The notes under the pieces were generated by a model. It did not search any database and was not told the DNA's origin. It saw only the letters and a program-made list of their open reading frames with translations. Both the position numbers and the translations under genes were made by a program. From contig NC_030677.2 in NCBI RefSeq assembly GCF_000004195.4, forward strand, positions 176,564,019 to 176,628,018: a DNA stretch of 64,000 nt. The letters are read 5' to 3'. This stretch comes from Xenopus tropicalis. Taxonomy: Eukaryota > Chordata > Amphibia > Anura > Pipidae. This document shows, piece by piece, positions 43,601-57,959 of this stretch; position 1 is the first letter of the stretch; each line of letters starts with the position of its first letter.

Positions 43601-44005
43601 ATGTGGCATATGCTACTGCCAGGGCCCTTTAAAGGTACCAGTGGGCCCTGGGCAAAATTGAATTGTGGACCCCCACTGCACCATGAAATGTGTGATAGAA
43701 TAAGCCTCAAGCAGGTGAAGTTCAATACAGTAAGGCAGGCAGTGAAGAAATGGTCTGTGCTTACTGAAGTAGACATGATGCCCATGTGTGCCTCTGGACT
43801 AACTGCCCTGGGAGGAGAAAAGTGAAAAATGAATAAAAAAAAAGTTGAATAAAATGAGGGGTCTGCCATCTCTGCAGGATGCTTCTGCCAAAAGTTATCC
43901 CAGATGAAAGGTGTGCTAGTGGGCTCCTAATCTTGGTGGGCCCTGGGCTAATGCCCCTTTCTCCATTTATTAGAATCGCCCTGGCCACTGCCAGTAGCAT
44001 AGAAC
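43601..44005. mobile_element. About 400-bp foldback element (GGGCCCTGGGC ends)
   Basis: GGCATATGCTACTGCCAGGG and GTGGGCCCTGGGCAAAATTG on the left are mirrored by GGTGGGCCCTGGGCTAATGC and GCCCTGGCCACTGCCAGTAG CAT on the right. The outer CTACTGCCAG and CTGGCAGTAG are inverted; the GGGCCCTGGGC words are direct. No product is encoded; open frames on both strands are artefacts. Confidence 0.65.
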
Positions 44006-47000
44006 ATTAGGGAACGCTGACATACATGGTCTTGAGCACATTACTGCCCTGGCTCGTACCCGATACATCTGGGCAAATTAGTATAATGCTCTATTCAATG
44101 GGGCAGCAAAAAGACATTTTTAGAAAGTAGTTTATGCAATATCACCATCATTAAACAATGCCTTGTATTACAGAAAACTAGCTAGTGCTGCCATGTCATT
44201 AAATAATTATCATTAATATAATCTTACAGACAGTCTGCATTAAAGTGGAGTGGAGAGGGAGAAATACACAAAGAGGGGAAAACAAAAGGGGTACTACATT
44301 CACTACAGTAACCACATCAGAGGCTGGAACAGAAGAAGACAGACACTGCACATCTAGAAGTACCTAATGGGCGACTATAGAACTGTGAAATGAACACCAG
44401 ATGTAAAACTACTGCAGGGAAAGGTCTTCTTATGAATCATTGTAATTTAGTGACCTCAGTTCATTAATGTAGTCCCAGTAATAACATCATGTGACCAGTT
44501 TAACTTGAATCCAATAAGTCAATATGGATACAAATTAGAAAGTAGTGATGGATGCTGTTGGCCCTATCCCCAGTTGTTAGAAGAATATAAGGTGCTAAAG
44601 TACTTTCATGAATGGCATTAATGCTTTTTGAATTTGTGTCCATTTTAGTGCTCTGTACTTGTGGCCACAAATGAAGCTTATGGTTTTCTCCTTGCATATT
44701 TATTTATATTATTTCTTATTGTGAGCAGTCCCCCATTCCCCAGATATTAGGGCAGGTGAACACAGACCTGCAGGTGTCACAGACCTACAATAGCATTGTG
44801 CATGCCCCATTGGGCCCAGAGTAGAAATGACCCATTTGTAATAATGTCAACCATCCCCAGGCCCAGATTTGTCTGCCACAAAGGCCACATCTAAATTGAG
44901 TCCGAAGCACTGGGGTCATGCAGGAGTTTTTTAAATCTCTCAAGCACCAGTGCCCAGGTCTCTGTACCCAATGAGGAAAATCTGCATGTGCATAAAGGGG
45001 AGGGGGCGGTTGCAATGAGCACTGACAGGGGCTTAGGGGCACCTGCTAGATGAGTGTGGGCTCGACCATCCCACCACCAAGATCAACAAACTTCTGACTT
45101 CTTCTGGTGAGGCCAAATCATCAACGTTTATTAGTTCATGTATGGCCACCTTGACTTAGAACAGGCAGCAAGTTATTAGGCTAGTGATAACCAATGAATA
45201 TTACCTGCTAAAACTTACATTTCTATTGTAAAACCTCTGCTGGTGAAATACTGCTCTGAATGACTTTATTGGACATACGATAGACAATTTAGGTTGAAGG
45301 GTGCTGATTCAAATAATACAAGATCATAAATCAGTAAATGCTTCAAATACTCTCTCCTCTACACTATCTACACTCCTAGAGGTAGTACTCACTGCCTTGG
45401 CAAAACAATCCCCAGGGCTAGGTGAAGCTTACAGAGGTCTCTTATTCCAGGAATCTATGTATTCCTATGCCTGACCACATGAGTCCCTATACTGGCAACA
45501 TTGACACCGCAGGGTACTAATCCTTACTGGCCTTATTGGAGCCTCTGGCTGATCTACTAACTACACTGATCCTGCCTTTCACCCCTAGAGTGAGCCATTA
45601 CAAATCTTTCCTGGCACTTACTTCTTCTACTGGAACCTACCTCAATCCAAGGCCCTTCAGCAAAAGAGACAGAACATGTGGTGGTGTCCCCTTTTATAAA
45701 ATAGGGAACCCTGACACCCTCTGGCCAAATACTGAACTGCCAGAAAAATACTTTAACCCAGGAATGGGGGACAACTCCTCCAACTTTAAATCAGGTCCAA
45801 CTCTAACCTAGTCAAAAACTTCCCCTACATATTATTGAACAACATTCTTGCATTTGCAATAAGAGAGAGAGCTTTGGTTACCTCTACAAGAGGCACTACT
45901 AACAGGTAGATAATAAACTATAGTAAATCTGCTTTTTATTAGCCACATATTGTTGTTATAATCTGTTGCTTTAACCTATTTATCCTGCAAATTACATAGT
46001 TCAGACTGAATTCTAAACTTGTTTTTACCATTTGTTCATCTCTATAGGGAGGGTGTGAGTAATTCTGCTGCCTGAGGCTGAGGCAGATTTCCCACGTAAT
46101 GCTCTCCCTGCTTCCCTATGTTTCTTGGTTGCTGGGGGTCATATCCTGTTTGCACACTTGTGGGTTGCCACTAGAAACAAAACCCCTTGTGTCAGAGTAA
46201 GATTGACTCCTTGAGATGTTCTCCAGTTCCCTCAGCAGAACGGTGTTGACCTCACCTCATGCAGTTGTCCTGTCTGGCAGTTGGGCTCATCGCCTTATGC
46301 TCAGAGAATTTTTGCTGTCTTACACAAACACACCTGCGGGGTGTAGCAACTGCAAAGTGCAATTTGAATCAATCATGTCCTTTACTCATTAGTGTAGAGC
46401 AACATTTACAGGTTATTCCTATTACCTAAAGGGATATCATCATTACAGAGTTAGGGATTTGATTTTGTCCCTGGTGATTTAATAAGAACCAGAAAAACAC
46501 AAGAAACTTCTACACCTTCCACATCAGTAAATATCACAGGGACTTCTCTTAAGTGGCGTCCATGGTAAGCAACAAATATAAAACACCAATGAGGAACCAG
46601 ACAACATAGCAGAAAAATCCCCCCAGAGAAACCATAACTATACATCGCCCCGTCATTATTAAACACAGAGAATTATAAGGTTACCATAACAAAAATACAA
46701 ATGTATTAATCCTAGTTTCCCACTTAAAAACGAATTTACTGCATAAAGAATTGCTACCAATAATCATTCACTCTCTTTAGCACCAGTGTGTGAGGAAGTT
46801 ATCAAATGACTGTATTCTGTCTGAATAACAGGACGCCAACAAGCACCTCATGCTCTTTGCTTGATCCATATAAAGTAGCAGTAAGTTTCCACCTTCATGC
46901 AGTTTCAGTATATCTGGGCTCATGTTTTTAACTGGGATTCCGCAAAATGATGTCTTAGTTATTTGAATCCATTTAATCCATTTAATAATTACAGTTTTAT

Positions 47001-47965
47001 TCTCTGTTGTCTGCTTCTACTTTGGTTCTTTATGATTAATGAGAACAGTAGGTGGATAGATAGTGTTGAATGGGGGAAATATGTTCTAAGCTGTTGCACC
47101 CACATTGGCTTTTATAGAATATGCGCCTTTCAGTCCTTGAGTCTCTGTTAACAACTTCTTCTTCGGAGACAAGTTACAGACAGAAAATCCACATGAATCT
47201 TTCTTAGATTTCTGCCTTAAATTCTCTGTTGGTCATTTCTTCTGAGAGATGAGAAATGCACAAATGTAGGGATGGCAGAAAATGCTGACATTCATTGCAG
47301 TGGATACAGTGATGACATATATGTATATATGTTAGAAACCTAGGAGCACAGAGTGCTTGGCCGGGGTGATCAAATGTCAAATTTGAGTAAAGATGTGGTT
47401 TAGGAAGTTTTTCCCTCCCATTCCCAGATCCATAGCTCAGCTCAGTCCCATTGGGGACTGCAGGAAGGTCACTTTTTGGTCAATCAGCAGAGTTATTTTC
47501 TATTTAAACAGTGGGAACTATTTATTTCAGGATCTATGATGTATCCCTGCTAGAAGTCAGCCCTGTAGCTATATCATAGCAGCATATACAGAATGCCCAC
47601 ATGTCCTGGTAAAACTGCTATGGTTCTTAAAAAAAAATGAAAAAAAATTGGCCTTAAACTATTTGGCTTATTTAACAGTTTAGTTCAAGTGCTCAAGATC
47701 AGTTGAACAGTTTACATTATTGGTACATTTTCCTGCCTCCTTGGTTTGTAGTAAGCATAGGGGCAAGTGTAGGTGTTTAGTCAGATTGTACCACCCAGTA
47801 AATAGTAACTCCAACATAACTCCCACATATCAGGCGGGTGCAGGCAGTATGACACATGACATAGGTTGGGTTTTATTCACTGATCAAAATACAGCAAATT
47901 GATTTGCAGCATGATTACTGTCATCTGAAACTGTCAGAAGTTGCTCTTAAACACTGATTAAATTA
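44006..47965. other. Gene-poor intergenic sequence
   Basis: Nearly 4 kb without a recognisable gene or a repeat having clear ends. A possible repeat piece lies at 45080-45180 (CTTCTGGTGAGGCCAAATCA, GTTTATTAGTTCATGTATGG). The frames at 44785-45042 (-) and 45536-45811 (+) have no recognisable domain. Short (A)n and ATATAT patches occur near 47630 and 47320. Confidence 0.4.
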
Positions 47966-47971
47966 AAATAC

Positions 47972-48202
47972 CTTAGGGGCATATTTATTAAGCTGTCTAT
48001 GATATGTGCTGCCCTTACATATTTAGCTCTTGGATTATTTTTGCGATCGTGTTGCGTGGCATTCATTTATACATAAGCATGAAAACAATGGAGTTTTATA
48101 AATACAGTGGTACGTGATTTATTTGTTCACGCTTTTACACCATTTGGCATGCTTTTCTTTGCTATAAAATATATTCCTCTCCTTTATAAATATGCCCCTG
48201 AT
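47972..48202. mobile_element. MITE with GGGGCATATTTATTA ends
   Basis: TAGGGGCATATTTATTAAGC on the left and CTTTATAAATATGCCCCTGA on the right are inverted ends, with the weakly palindromic TTTTTGCGATCGTGTTGCGT in the interior. It is probably from the same broad group as the other CAGATTTATCA-type elements. Confidence 0.7.
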
Positions 48203-48435
48203 AGAGAAGTCCTACGAGTGCTATATTATATGACCCAGTGGGGATATATGGAGACCATTCACCCATAAGCTCTGTGTATATTTTATCACTGGTTAATAAG
48301 TATTCCTTTTGCCTTTACTGGGAATCAGTTGACAAAGATCCACTGTATCATAAAAACCTGCAAGTGTCCCATCAGAATGTGAATTGCAGAGATGCCAAAC
48401 CTTATCAAGTGATTCAGAGGCAAAAATTTCCCAAA

Positions 48436-51400
48436 CTCACATACACACATCTCACATACACACACTCACATACACACATCTCACATACACACACTCACAT
48501 ACACACATCTCACATACACACATCTCACATACACACACTCACATACACACATCTCACATACACACTCACATACACACATCTCACATACACACACTCACAT
48601 ACACACATCTCACATACACACACTCACATACACACATCTCACATACACACACTCACATACACACATCTCACATACACACATCTCACATACACACATCTCA
48701 CATACACACACTCACATACACACACTCACATACACACACTCACATACACACACTCACATACACACATCTCACATACACACTCACACATACACACATCTCA
48801 CACACACACATCTCACATACACACTCACATACACACATCTCACATACACACATCTCACATACACACACTCACATACACACACTCACATACACACTCACAT
48901 ACACACATCTCACATACACACACTCACATACACACATCTCACATACACACACTCACATACACACATCTCACATACACACACTCACATACACACATCTCAC
49001 ATACACACTCACACATACACACATCTCACACACACACATCTCACATACACACTCACACATACACACACTCACACACACACACACTCACATACACACATCT
49101 CACATACACACACTCACATACACACATCTCACATACACACACTCACATACACACATCTCACATACACACACTCACATACACACTCACATACACACATCTC
49201 ACATACACACTCACATACACACATCTCACATACACACATCTCACATACACACTCACACATACACACACACACATACACACATCTCACATACACACACTCA
49301 CATACACACACTCACATACACACACTCACATACACACATCTCACATACACACATCTCACATACACACACTCACATACACACACTCACATACACACTCACA
49401 TACACACATCTCACATACACACATCTCACATACACACATCTCACATACACACATCTCACACACACACATCTCACACACACACTCACACATACACACATCT
49501 CACATACACACTCACACATACACACATCTCACATACACACATCTCACATACACACATCTCACACACACACATCTCACACACACACTCACATACACACATC
49601 TCACATACACACACTCACATACACACATCTCACATACACACTCACACATACACACATCTCACATACACACACTCACATACACACATCTCACATACACACA
49701 TCTCACACACACACATCTCACACACACACTCACACATACACACATCTCACATACACACTCACACATACACACATCTCACATACACACACTCACATACACA
49801 CACTCACATACACACATCTCACATACACACATCTCACATACACACACTCACATACACACATCTCACATACACACACTCACATACACACATCTCACATACA
49901 CACTCACACATACACACATCTCACATACACACACTCACATACACACATCTCACATACACACTCACACATACACACATCTCACATACACACACTCACATAC
50001 ACACATCTCACATACACACACTCACATACACACATCTCACATACACACTCACACATACACACATCTCACATACACACACTCACATACACACTCACACATA
50101 CACACATCTCACATACACACATCTCACACACACACATCTCACATACACACTCACACATACACACATCTCACATACACACACTCACATACACACATCTCAC
50201 ATACACACACTCACATACACACATCTCACATACACACATCTCACATACACACACTCACATACACACATCTCACATACACACATCTCACATACACACACTC
50301 ACATACACACATCTCACATACACACACTCACATACACACATCTCACATACACACATCTCACATACACACATCTCACATACACACACTCACATACACACAT
50401 CTCACATACACACTCACATACACACATCTCACATACACACATCTCACATACACACATCTCACATACACACACTCACATACACACATCTCACATACACACA
50501 TCTCACATACACACATCTCACATACACACACTCACATACACACATCTCACATACACACTCACATACACACATCTCACATACACACATCTCACATACACAC
50601 ATCTCACATACACACACTCACATACACACATCTCACATACACACTCACACATACACACATCTCACATACACACATCTCACATACACACACTCACATACAC
50701 ACATCTCACATACACACATCTCACATACACACATCTCACATACACACACTCACATACACACATCTCACATACACACATCTCACATACACACACTCACACA
50801 TACACACACTCACACATACACACATCTCACATACACACATCTCACATACACACACTCACACATACACACACTCACACATACACATATCTCACATACACAC
50901 ATCTCACATACACACACTCACATACACACTCACACATACACACACTCACACATACACACATCTCACATACACACATCTCACATACACACACTCACACATA
51001 CACACATCTCACATACACACTCACACATACACACATCTCACATACACACACTCACATACACACACTCACATACACACTCACATACACACACTCACATACA
51101 CACATCTCACATACACACACTCACATACACACATCTCACATACACACTCACACATACACACATCTCACATACACACATCTCACATACACACATCTCACAT
51201 ACACACATCTCACATACACACACTCACATACACACACTCACACATACACACATCTCACATACACACATCTCACATACACACATCTCACATACACACACTC
51301 ACACATACACACATCTCACATACACACATCTCACATACACACATCTCACATACACACACTCACACATACACACATCTCACATACACACACTCACACATAC

Positions 51401-51505
51401 ACACATCTCACATACACACACTCACACATACACACACTCACACATACACACATCTCACATACACACACTCACACATACACACACTCACACACACACACAC
51501 ACACT
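48436..51505. repeat. 3.07-kb CA-rich satellite (ACACATCTCACATAC / ACACTCACATAC)
   Basis: Uninterrupted tandem repeats of mainly two modules, a 15-bp CATACACACATCTCA and a 12-bp CATACACACACT, with 10- and 14-bp variants (CATACACACT, CACTCACACATA). The + strand has only A, C and T and never contains TAA, TAG or TGA, so all forward frames stay open; two frames exceed 1000 codons (48238-51507 and 48384-51560). The predicted Thr/His/Ser/Ile/Tyr chains are periodic artefacts, not proteins. Assembly through such a region is likely to be approximate in copy number. Confidence 0.97.
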
Positions 51506-51749
51506 AATACTGCTGAAGGACTCTTGTTTCCATTTAAATAGGGATTTTGACTTCCTCTGATATAGTGATATAGTGATATAGGGTTGATATAGGGTTACAA
51601 GAATTCGGAACTCACGAACACAGAAATAATAAAAAATGTTGATACTAGCAAAGATCAGAATACTGACAAAGAGTAATTTTATCCTCTTAAAGTAGATTTT
51701 TTTTTTTGCATATTTGTGTGACAGCATTAAATGGGGTTTTGTGGACCAT

Positions 51750-51844
51750 TTAAAGGAAAACTATACCCCCAGAATGAATACTTAACAAACAGATAGTTTA
51801 TATTGTGTTAAGTGACCTATTAAAGAATCTCACTACACTGAAAC

Positions 51845-51875
<31 letters not shown>

Positions 51876-52151
51876 TATATCAGATAATATTGTCCTTTTA
51901 CATCTTTTCTCTTGAGCCACCATTTAGTGATGGGCTGTGTGCTCCCTCAGAGATCACCTGACAGGAAATAATGCAGCTCTAACTGTAACAGGAAGTATTC
52001 ATAAAATGGCAATTTTCTATTTAGTAGTGCCCAACAGCTCATATTACTAAAAAAGTATATTTTTATGAAAATGGCTTATTTAGATGAGGCAGGGTTTTAT
52101 AATATATTTTTATAGAGACCAACATTGTTTGGGGGTATAGTTTTCCTTTAA
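51750..52151. mobile_element. T2/Kolobok-type MITE with TTAA target (CTATACCCCC ends)
   Basis: TTAAAGGAAAACTATACCCC on the left and GGGGTATAGTTTTCCTTTAA on the right are near-perfect inverted repeats with TTAA at 51750-51753 and 52148-52151. The interior includes an AT microsatellite (51848-51870) and TGAGCCACCATTTAGTGATG. This is one of the best-known high-copy Xenopus MITE types. Confidence 0.93.
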
Positions 52152-53711
52152 AGGGTCACTAAACATTGTAATTATGAGCTTGATACTGCATGTATCTGCA
52201 ACATTAATGCAGTAGTATTTGCAATGTATGTGTATTATTTTTTTCTATATTTAAATTATATAATCTTTTATAATAAGTAATAGGTCCTAACTGTAATCAT
52301 TATCCCAGTTATAGTCACCGCTAACTAACACCTTCCTTGTGGAGAGCGTAAGTGGCAGCTCCCAGAGAACCTACACATGCCTCCAGCATTATTATAGAGC
52401 ATTACTGTCTAACAGTCACTTAGATTTAGTTTTGCAGGTAAACATCTGCCATTGGGCCCAGCGTTTACTACAAGCAGGTCCATGGGTAATATAGGGCATC
52501 GCCAAATTCTGAGACCATATACAAGAGATGTCTGTGTATTTTTTCGATGACATGTGCAAAGTACATATCAACATGTTAATGTAAAGAACAGGGGTGCAGT
52601 TTGCAGAATAGCCCCACCTGTGTCTGCCCCATAAATATAGCGGCAAAAGGAAGGAAGGTCCCACCTCCTGCCCCCTAACTTGCACATCATTTAGATAAGC
52701 ACTGGGGAGGGGGACACAGTCTGCCCCATGGGGTAAATGATTGCAGGTGTTAAGTACAGGGCTCCTTTTCGGTCTGCACCCACCAGCAATTCTTAACTTG
52801 ATGTTATGGGACAGGTAGGGAGTAGGAGAGGGAAAAGTATGTCCAGTATGCCCTTCTAAACAAACTGAGAGCTCTGATGTTTTTAGTGCAGTGTGGTGTG
52901 TATGTGTGATTGGAATGGGACTTAGACTGAAATGTCTACTGGGGCAGGGACTGATGTGAGTGATATATAATGTCTGTAAAGCTCAGCAGAGTATGTTGGA
53001 GCTATATAAATAAAGAATAATAATAGCGTTATTATCCTAATAGTTACTGTTTGGGACTTCTTCATCCATTTATTACAGATGGGTGGGCCCAGGACAGCTG
53101 TACAGCACTGAGAGGTGTTGGTGTCTGCCAGTGCTTCAGGCTTGACTCGTATCATTGTCCCTAAGGATTTAATAATATCCGCATGATCTGAGAGACCATA
53201 CATTACTCCCTTTGAATTCAGACTTGAGCATATTTTCCCAGGGAGCATGCAGTTTTATACTGATGACATAAACAAAAATTACACATGGAAATGAGAGAAT
53301 AAACAACAACGGGATGTTTCAGTCAAAAAAGATAAAAAGTGAGTTTTGCTTGAGCCAAGCAAGAAGAGACAGGAACGCGATGTACAAAAGTATTTATGTG
53401 GATTCAGAGGGAAAAAATGACTTTTTCATGATGTTTCAAGCTGTTATATTGGTGTCATCTGCTAATAAATCATAGTGCAAACCTTCTGCTTACTCATGGG
53501 GTTCTTTTAACTTTTTATGCAGGGTAAGACAGGGGTGTGCTACCCCTGGGGCCCCTGCCAGCCACCTGCTCCCCCACCGCAATTGGGGAAGGGGGTTAGC
53601 AGGGCAGTGATAGGGAAGGATGGGCAGGAATCAAGTCTGGGCCGGCCCAGCCTGACAATGTTCTTAGGCACTAATTTACACCAGTGCAGATATCTATAGC
53701 ACAATCAGATA
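52152..53711. other. Intergenic sequence with a SINE-like fragment
   Basis: GACTTAGACTGAAATGTCTA ... GGGGCAGGGACTGATGTGAG ... GAGCTATATAAATAAAGAAT at 52918-53035 is the AAGCTC/ATATAAATAAA end of the dispersed repeat family. GC-rich text at 53517-53660 (CTACCCCTGGGGCCCC) is unassigned. No gene was seen. Confidence 0.45.
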
Positions 53712-53974
53712 CAGGTATAGGATCTGTTATCCAGAATGCTCCAGACCTAGAGTTTTCTAGAGAAGGGATCTTTCTGTAATTTGGATTCCAAAGGATTATT
53801 TTGCCACCAATATGGATTCATGCAGCATAGTTACCATCAAGTACTAGGTATTGTTTTATTATTACAGAGAAAAAGGAAATCATTTTTAAAAATTAGAATT
53901 ATTGGCTTAAAATGGCCTTCCATAATGCTAAGCTTTCTGGATAATGAGCTTCCAGAAGAGGGATTCCATACTTG
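53712..53974 (-). mobile_element. TA-flanked CAGGTATGGGA MITE, copy 6 (internally shortened)
   Basis: TA plus CAGGTATAGGATCTGTTATC at the start and GGATTCCATACTTG plus TA at the end. About 50 bp is missing relative to the others between ATTTGGATTCC and AAAGGATTATTTTGCC. Internal ATCAAGTACTAGGTATTGTT and TTAGAATTATTGGCTTAAAA confirm the minus orientation. Confidence 0.88.
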
Positions 53975-56900
53975 TACTAGATTGGAGTCAGTACAAAACA
54001 AGTTAGAAAATGTAAGCAATTTTTAGAAGACTAAATCAGCCTTTCTGTTGTGGTGTGATAAACACAGTAAACCATTTGCAGTACAGGGTAATACAGTTAC
54101 TCCAAAAACCATGGTACCATGAACTTACTAAGGCAGGATAGGTGCAATAAACCTGATACTTTCACTCACTTGACTAGGAAATAAAGAGCTTAGAAAGATG
54201 TATAAAGATGAAGTGAAGCTGTTGAACTCTAAAAGTGGCTTAGAGATCATTGTGCAGAGAGTCTCTTTGGAGACACCACCAGCATATTCATTTAATTCTA
54301 GTGTTGCAAGTATCGTAGGCTCAAAAACAGAGGGGATATTTTAGGAAAATCCTAAGATCTTTAACATAATATAAATTATGTGACATTCTTTCAAGTAAAA
54401 TCAGTCTATACGTTCAAGCTCAGGAAAAACTAGTGAGCAAAAAATAAAGGGGAAAATATAATGTTGCTGTACCACCTGTTGTGCCAGGAAAAAATTGGGA
54501 TACAGGTACCGCAACCTTTGATAAAAGGCATTTCTGATGTGATTTTCTGTTGAGAATAACCAAATTTTATATGCTGCCTACTAAGGAACGTTACCCCAAA
54601 CCCCACACAAAGTGATTGTTGGCCGCATCATCTGAAAATGACCAGTAGGCCCAAACATATTGCTCTGGGAATAGTTAAGTCATTCCTGCTGCATTGCAGC
54701 TGTTCAATAACTTCAACTACAACCACCATGCCTCATTCATCTCATCTTTGTGCTGTCATTCATAAACTTGCTTTTGTGCATTTCCAGATGTGAGCTACTG
54801 ATTAAACTGCAACATGCATATGTAGGTATGTGTGCTGGCGAACTTAGATTGTAAGCTCCACCGGCGCAAGGACTGATCTGAGTGATCAACAGTTTCTTTA
54901 AAGATCTGCATCCTGTGTTGGTATAATACCATTTAAATGAAACATAAGCTCTGGTTGGAAGTAAGGTAAGTACAGATCCCAGCAGCCTAATAATGTGTGT
55001 GTTGTAAGTGCAGATCTGTGACTTTTATAATGTGAACTTTCATATAAAAGCTGTTAAAAAGTGATTATCCCACTCAGTATTGTATTGCACTGACAGTCAT
55101 AACAAACTGGAGGTGTGCAGAAAATGTAACTGGAAGTGAGAGTGGGGCAGTTAAAGAAATATCTAAAAAAATGGCTCAGACAGGAAAGTTGCTATTTACA
55201 CAGATAATACAATCGGTGTGAGGGGCAGTCCTGCACATTATCTACGCGGTAGGGAAAGTAGGTGTGAAAAAAGACAGCATGTCAGTTTGCATGTGGTCCA
55301 TATGTGTGGCATTTGTGTGAAATTTGAAAATAATGAAACAACCTTTTTATTGAACGTCTACGCTTGATTGACTCTTCCATTTCAGAGAAAGAGACATCTG
55401 TCTGGCAAATGCATAGCCTTTAGGATGGGAACACAGAAATGATAGGCTTTCCATGGTCTTTCCATGAAACATGAACATCAGGAATAAGAATAACTTACCC
55501 TTTATTAGATTTCATGGGTTGCTTAAATTTGCATTTTTGTGACCCTCAACATTCTGAAACAGAGTTCATGGTTACTCCCACTTGTACAGGCAGGGCCACC
55601 ACCATACGTCAGGAAGCCCCAATCAAATTCTTGGTGTTTAACTGCTCTGCCTAGTAGCAACTAGACTCAATGCGTCTTTCCTCTAAGCTAAGGCTGCCCA
55701 CTTGCCTTTAGTCATTACAGTAAATCTGCATTGTGGTGCTCTCCTCTAATTATAAATCAAAACCCCCATACTTCTTAGTTGGCTGGGTCCCTGGATTTGT
55801 AGGCCACCGCCTGTCTGGCCCTCTGGGTGGCGAAACCCACCAACAAAGTAGAAATTAGCCCTATTAACCACCCTGGTTAAACCAGGGAAACCACAAATAT
55901 TGACAACATCTGTTCAGATCCCTCACTGGGACTTGGCCCCTGACAGGACCCCAGACGGCCCTGCAGATATTTATTACACCTTTACATGCTAAATGTGCTA
56001 AACATTAACACAGTACCTTTTCTGTTTCTGCTGACCAAAATATAGTTACCTAATAGGGAAGGTTATAAAAGACACATACACAAAGTTCAACCTTTTGCCC
56101 AAGTTCCAGTATTCCTACCTTAATTTCAGCTGGTTTAGAAGAAGGCAAAAAAGAACCTATTCCCATTTTTATTAAAGAGTAAAAAATTAACCAGTCCCAT
56201 GGTCTACATTTTACATATTAATATGAGTACTTAAAAAGGTATCCAACCCTTGCTTGAAACTGTCTAATGTATCTGCCAGATCAGTTGCTTCAGGGAGAGA
56301 ATTCCACTTTTATCCTCCTTAGGGTGACGGAACACAAGGTGCTTTGTTGCTTTGTTTCCATGTCAACAAAATTGCTGCAGGTAAATTATGTAATTTATTT
56401 AATTATGTGTTTCAAATATTTTGGCTGTGCTAATTCACTTTCACTTGCATGGAAAGCTTGCAGACAGCAGGCCGGAACTACATAACTCACAATGCATTTC
56501 ACTATGATGTTCCTTTCCTTATTGATATCACACATGCAGGGAATTGTGGGATTTGGAGGATGCAGGCTGAAGGTAGGCTGAAGAACTACTGTAATATATT
56601 TATATATATATTTTGTTTTTGGTTTTTTTTTTTGAGTCTCAAAGTAGCCAGCCAGATCAGCAAGAGAACTGGGGGCTTTTATTACATATTACATTAAAAA
56701 TCATGAAAGGCAAATATTGAATTGATGTATAATGCAAACTTGCTTAAAATTATGTTTTCAAAAAGCTTGTGTTTGGGTGGAGTTCCCCTTTAAGTAATGT
56801 CCCTTCTTAAGCAGCAAAACTACCCTGCGCATTCTAGGGTCCCATTCTTATATCCTTCAAATCCCGTTACCATAAAACACCATTAAACATCAGTTTCTCA

Positions 56901-57060
56901 TTCCCACCCCTCTATCCACCCATTTACCTTAAAGCATGTACTATACACTTTATTATGAGCTGACCCCTTTATATTAAGTTTATTATTTTTTTTCCTCCTA
57001 TGATGAAATATTTCATTATTTGGGCTCCCTTGTGCTCTTGGGCGTGTTTGTACTATAACT
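53975..57060. other. Gene-poor intergenic sequence
   Basis: AT-rich without clear elements, except for a fragment of the dispersed repeat at 54845-54925 (TTAGATTGTAAGCTCCACCG, GGACTGATCTGAGTGATCAA) and an ATAT/TTTT patch near 56590-56635. The open frames at 56267-56697 lack recognisable domains. Confidence 0.4.
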
Positions 57061-57665
57061 GCATTACCTGAAAATACACCTCTGCTATTGTCTGGAATCG
57101 TTCTGGAAACAATTAGGTTGTGGCCCTTAGTTCCTTGCCCATATGTTTGCATTAAGATGTCAATACGTTCCAAATCCAGACTTGCTATAAGAGCTGGGAC
57201 TGCAGGTATTGCTACTGAGACAAAGCATAAACATGTGCACTGACTGTTGTAAAATGAGGATCTTAAAAGCAAATGGGCTGTAGGTGTAATGTAACAGGGT
57301 GCTGTGAGTTACTGCTGTCCAATGGCTCTCGTGGCACACCTGTATCCACTTACAGCCAACACTGAGCAGATGTGTCACGTGGCTCCGCTCAGGAAAGTAA
57401 TGGTACGATCCCGAGATTGTTCCTTTGGATCTCATATTCTTAATATAGAGGCATTTCCCAACAAAGCAAATATCCTCAGTATGCATAAACATCATAAAGG
57501 CATTGGCTGGTTTAGTTTCCATATCACAATTCTTTTTGAATAACAAAAAAGTATGAAGGAATATGCCTCCAGCTGACTGCTTCACTAATGGAATTTCATC
57601 ACACTTCTTCTTTCCTTTTATGTCACAATATAAAGTTAAAATATTAAAAGGCAAAATGATTCACA
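57061..57665. other. Possible conserved non-coding block, or unrecognised minus-strand ORF
   Basis: A minus-strand frame of 164 codons (57160-57654) and a second of 124 codons (56898-57272) overlap here, and a plus-strand frame of 79 codons opens too. None gives a recognisable domain. The text lacks repeat signs and has a conserved-element texture (AACATCATAAAGGCATTGGC, AATGGAATTTCATCACACTT). Codon use does not look clearly coding. I treat it as possible regulatory sequence and not a gene. Confidence 0.25.
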
Positions 57666-57959
57666 GATGCTATTTTTTATTAAAAATAATCTTGTGACAT
57701 ACGTGATGCCAAAGTCTGGGGCGCAAACGGCTACGGTAAGGAGCAGAAGATACAATTAGAACATTTTTTTTTCTTCCTTTTATATTATATAAGGTGATAA
57801 TATGGCTTTATGGGTTCTTAAAAAAACACTAAATAGAATTTCCTTCTAGTTATTTGCACTTTAATTCGGGGGTCATTAAGAGCTGAGAGCTTTTGTGCAT
57901 ATACTGTATGTACAATGAAATAATATTCTCATCTGAAAATGTCCCATTTTTGAATATTA

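Noticed and set aside
48436..51505. CRISPR-like array
   Set aside because: Repeats are contiguous without unique spacers, the context is a vertebrate genome, and there are no cas genes.
48238..51560. Two overlapping + strand open frames of 1089 and 1058 codons
   Set aside because: They lie in a tandem CA-rich satellite that cannot form stop codons on this strand; both frames are open at once and the translation is simple-sequence.
57160..57654. Minus-strand 164-codon frame as a gene
   Set aside because: No domain is recognisable, amino-acid use looks random, and there is no splice or start evidence; kept only as an observation.
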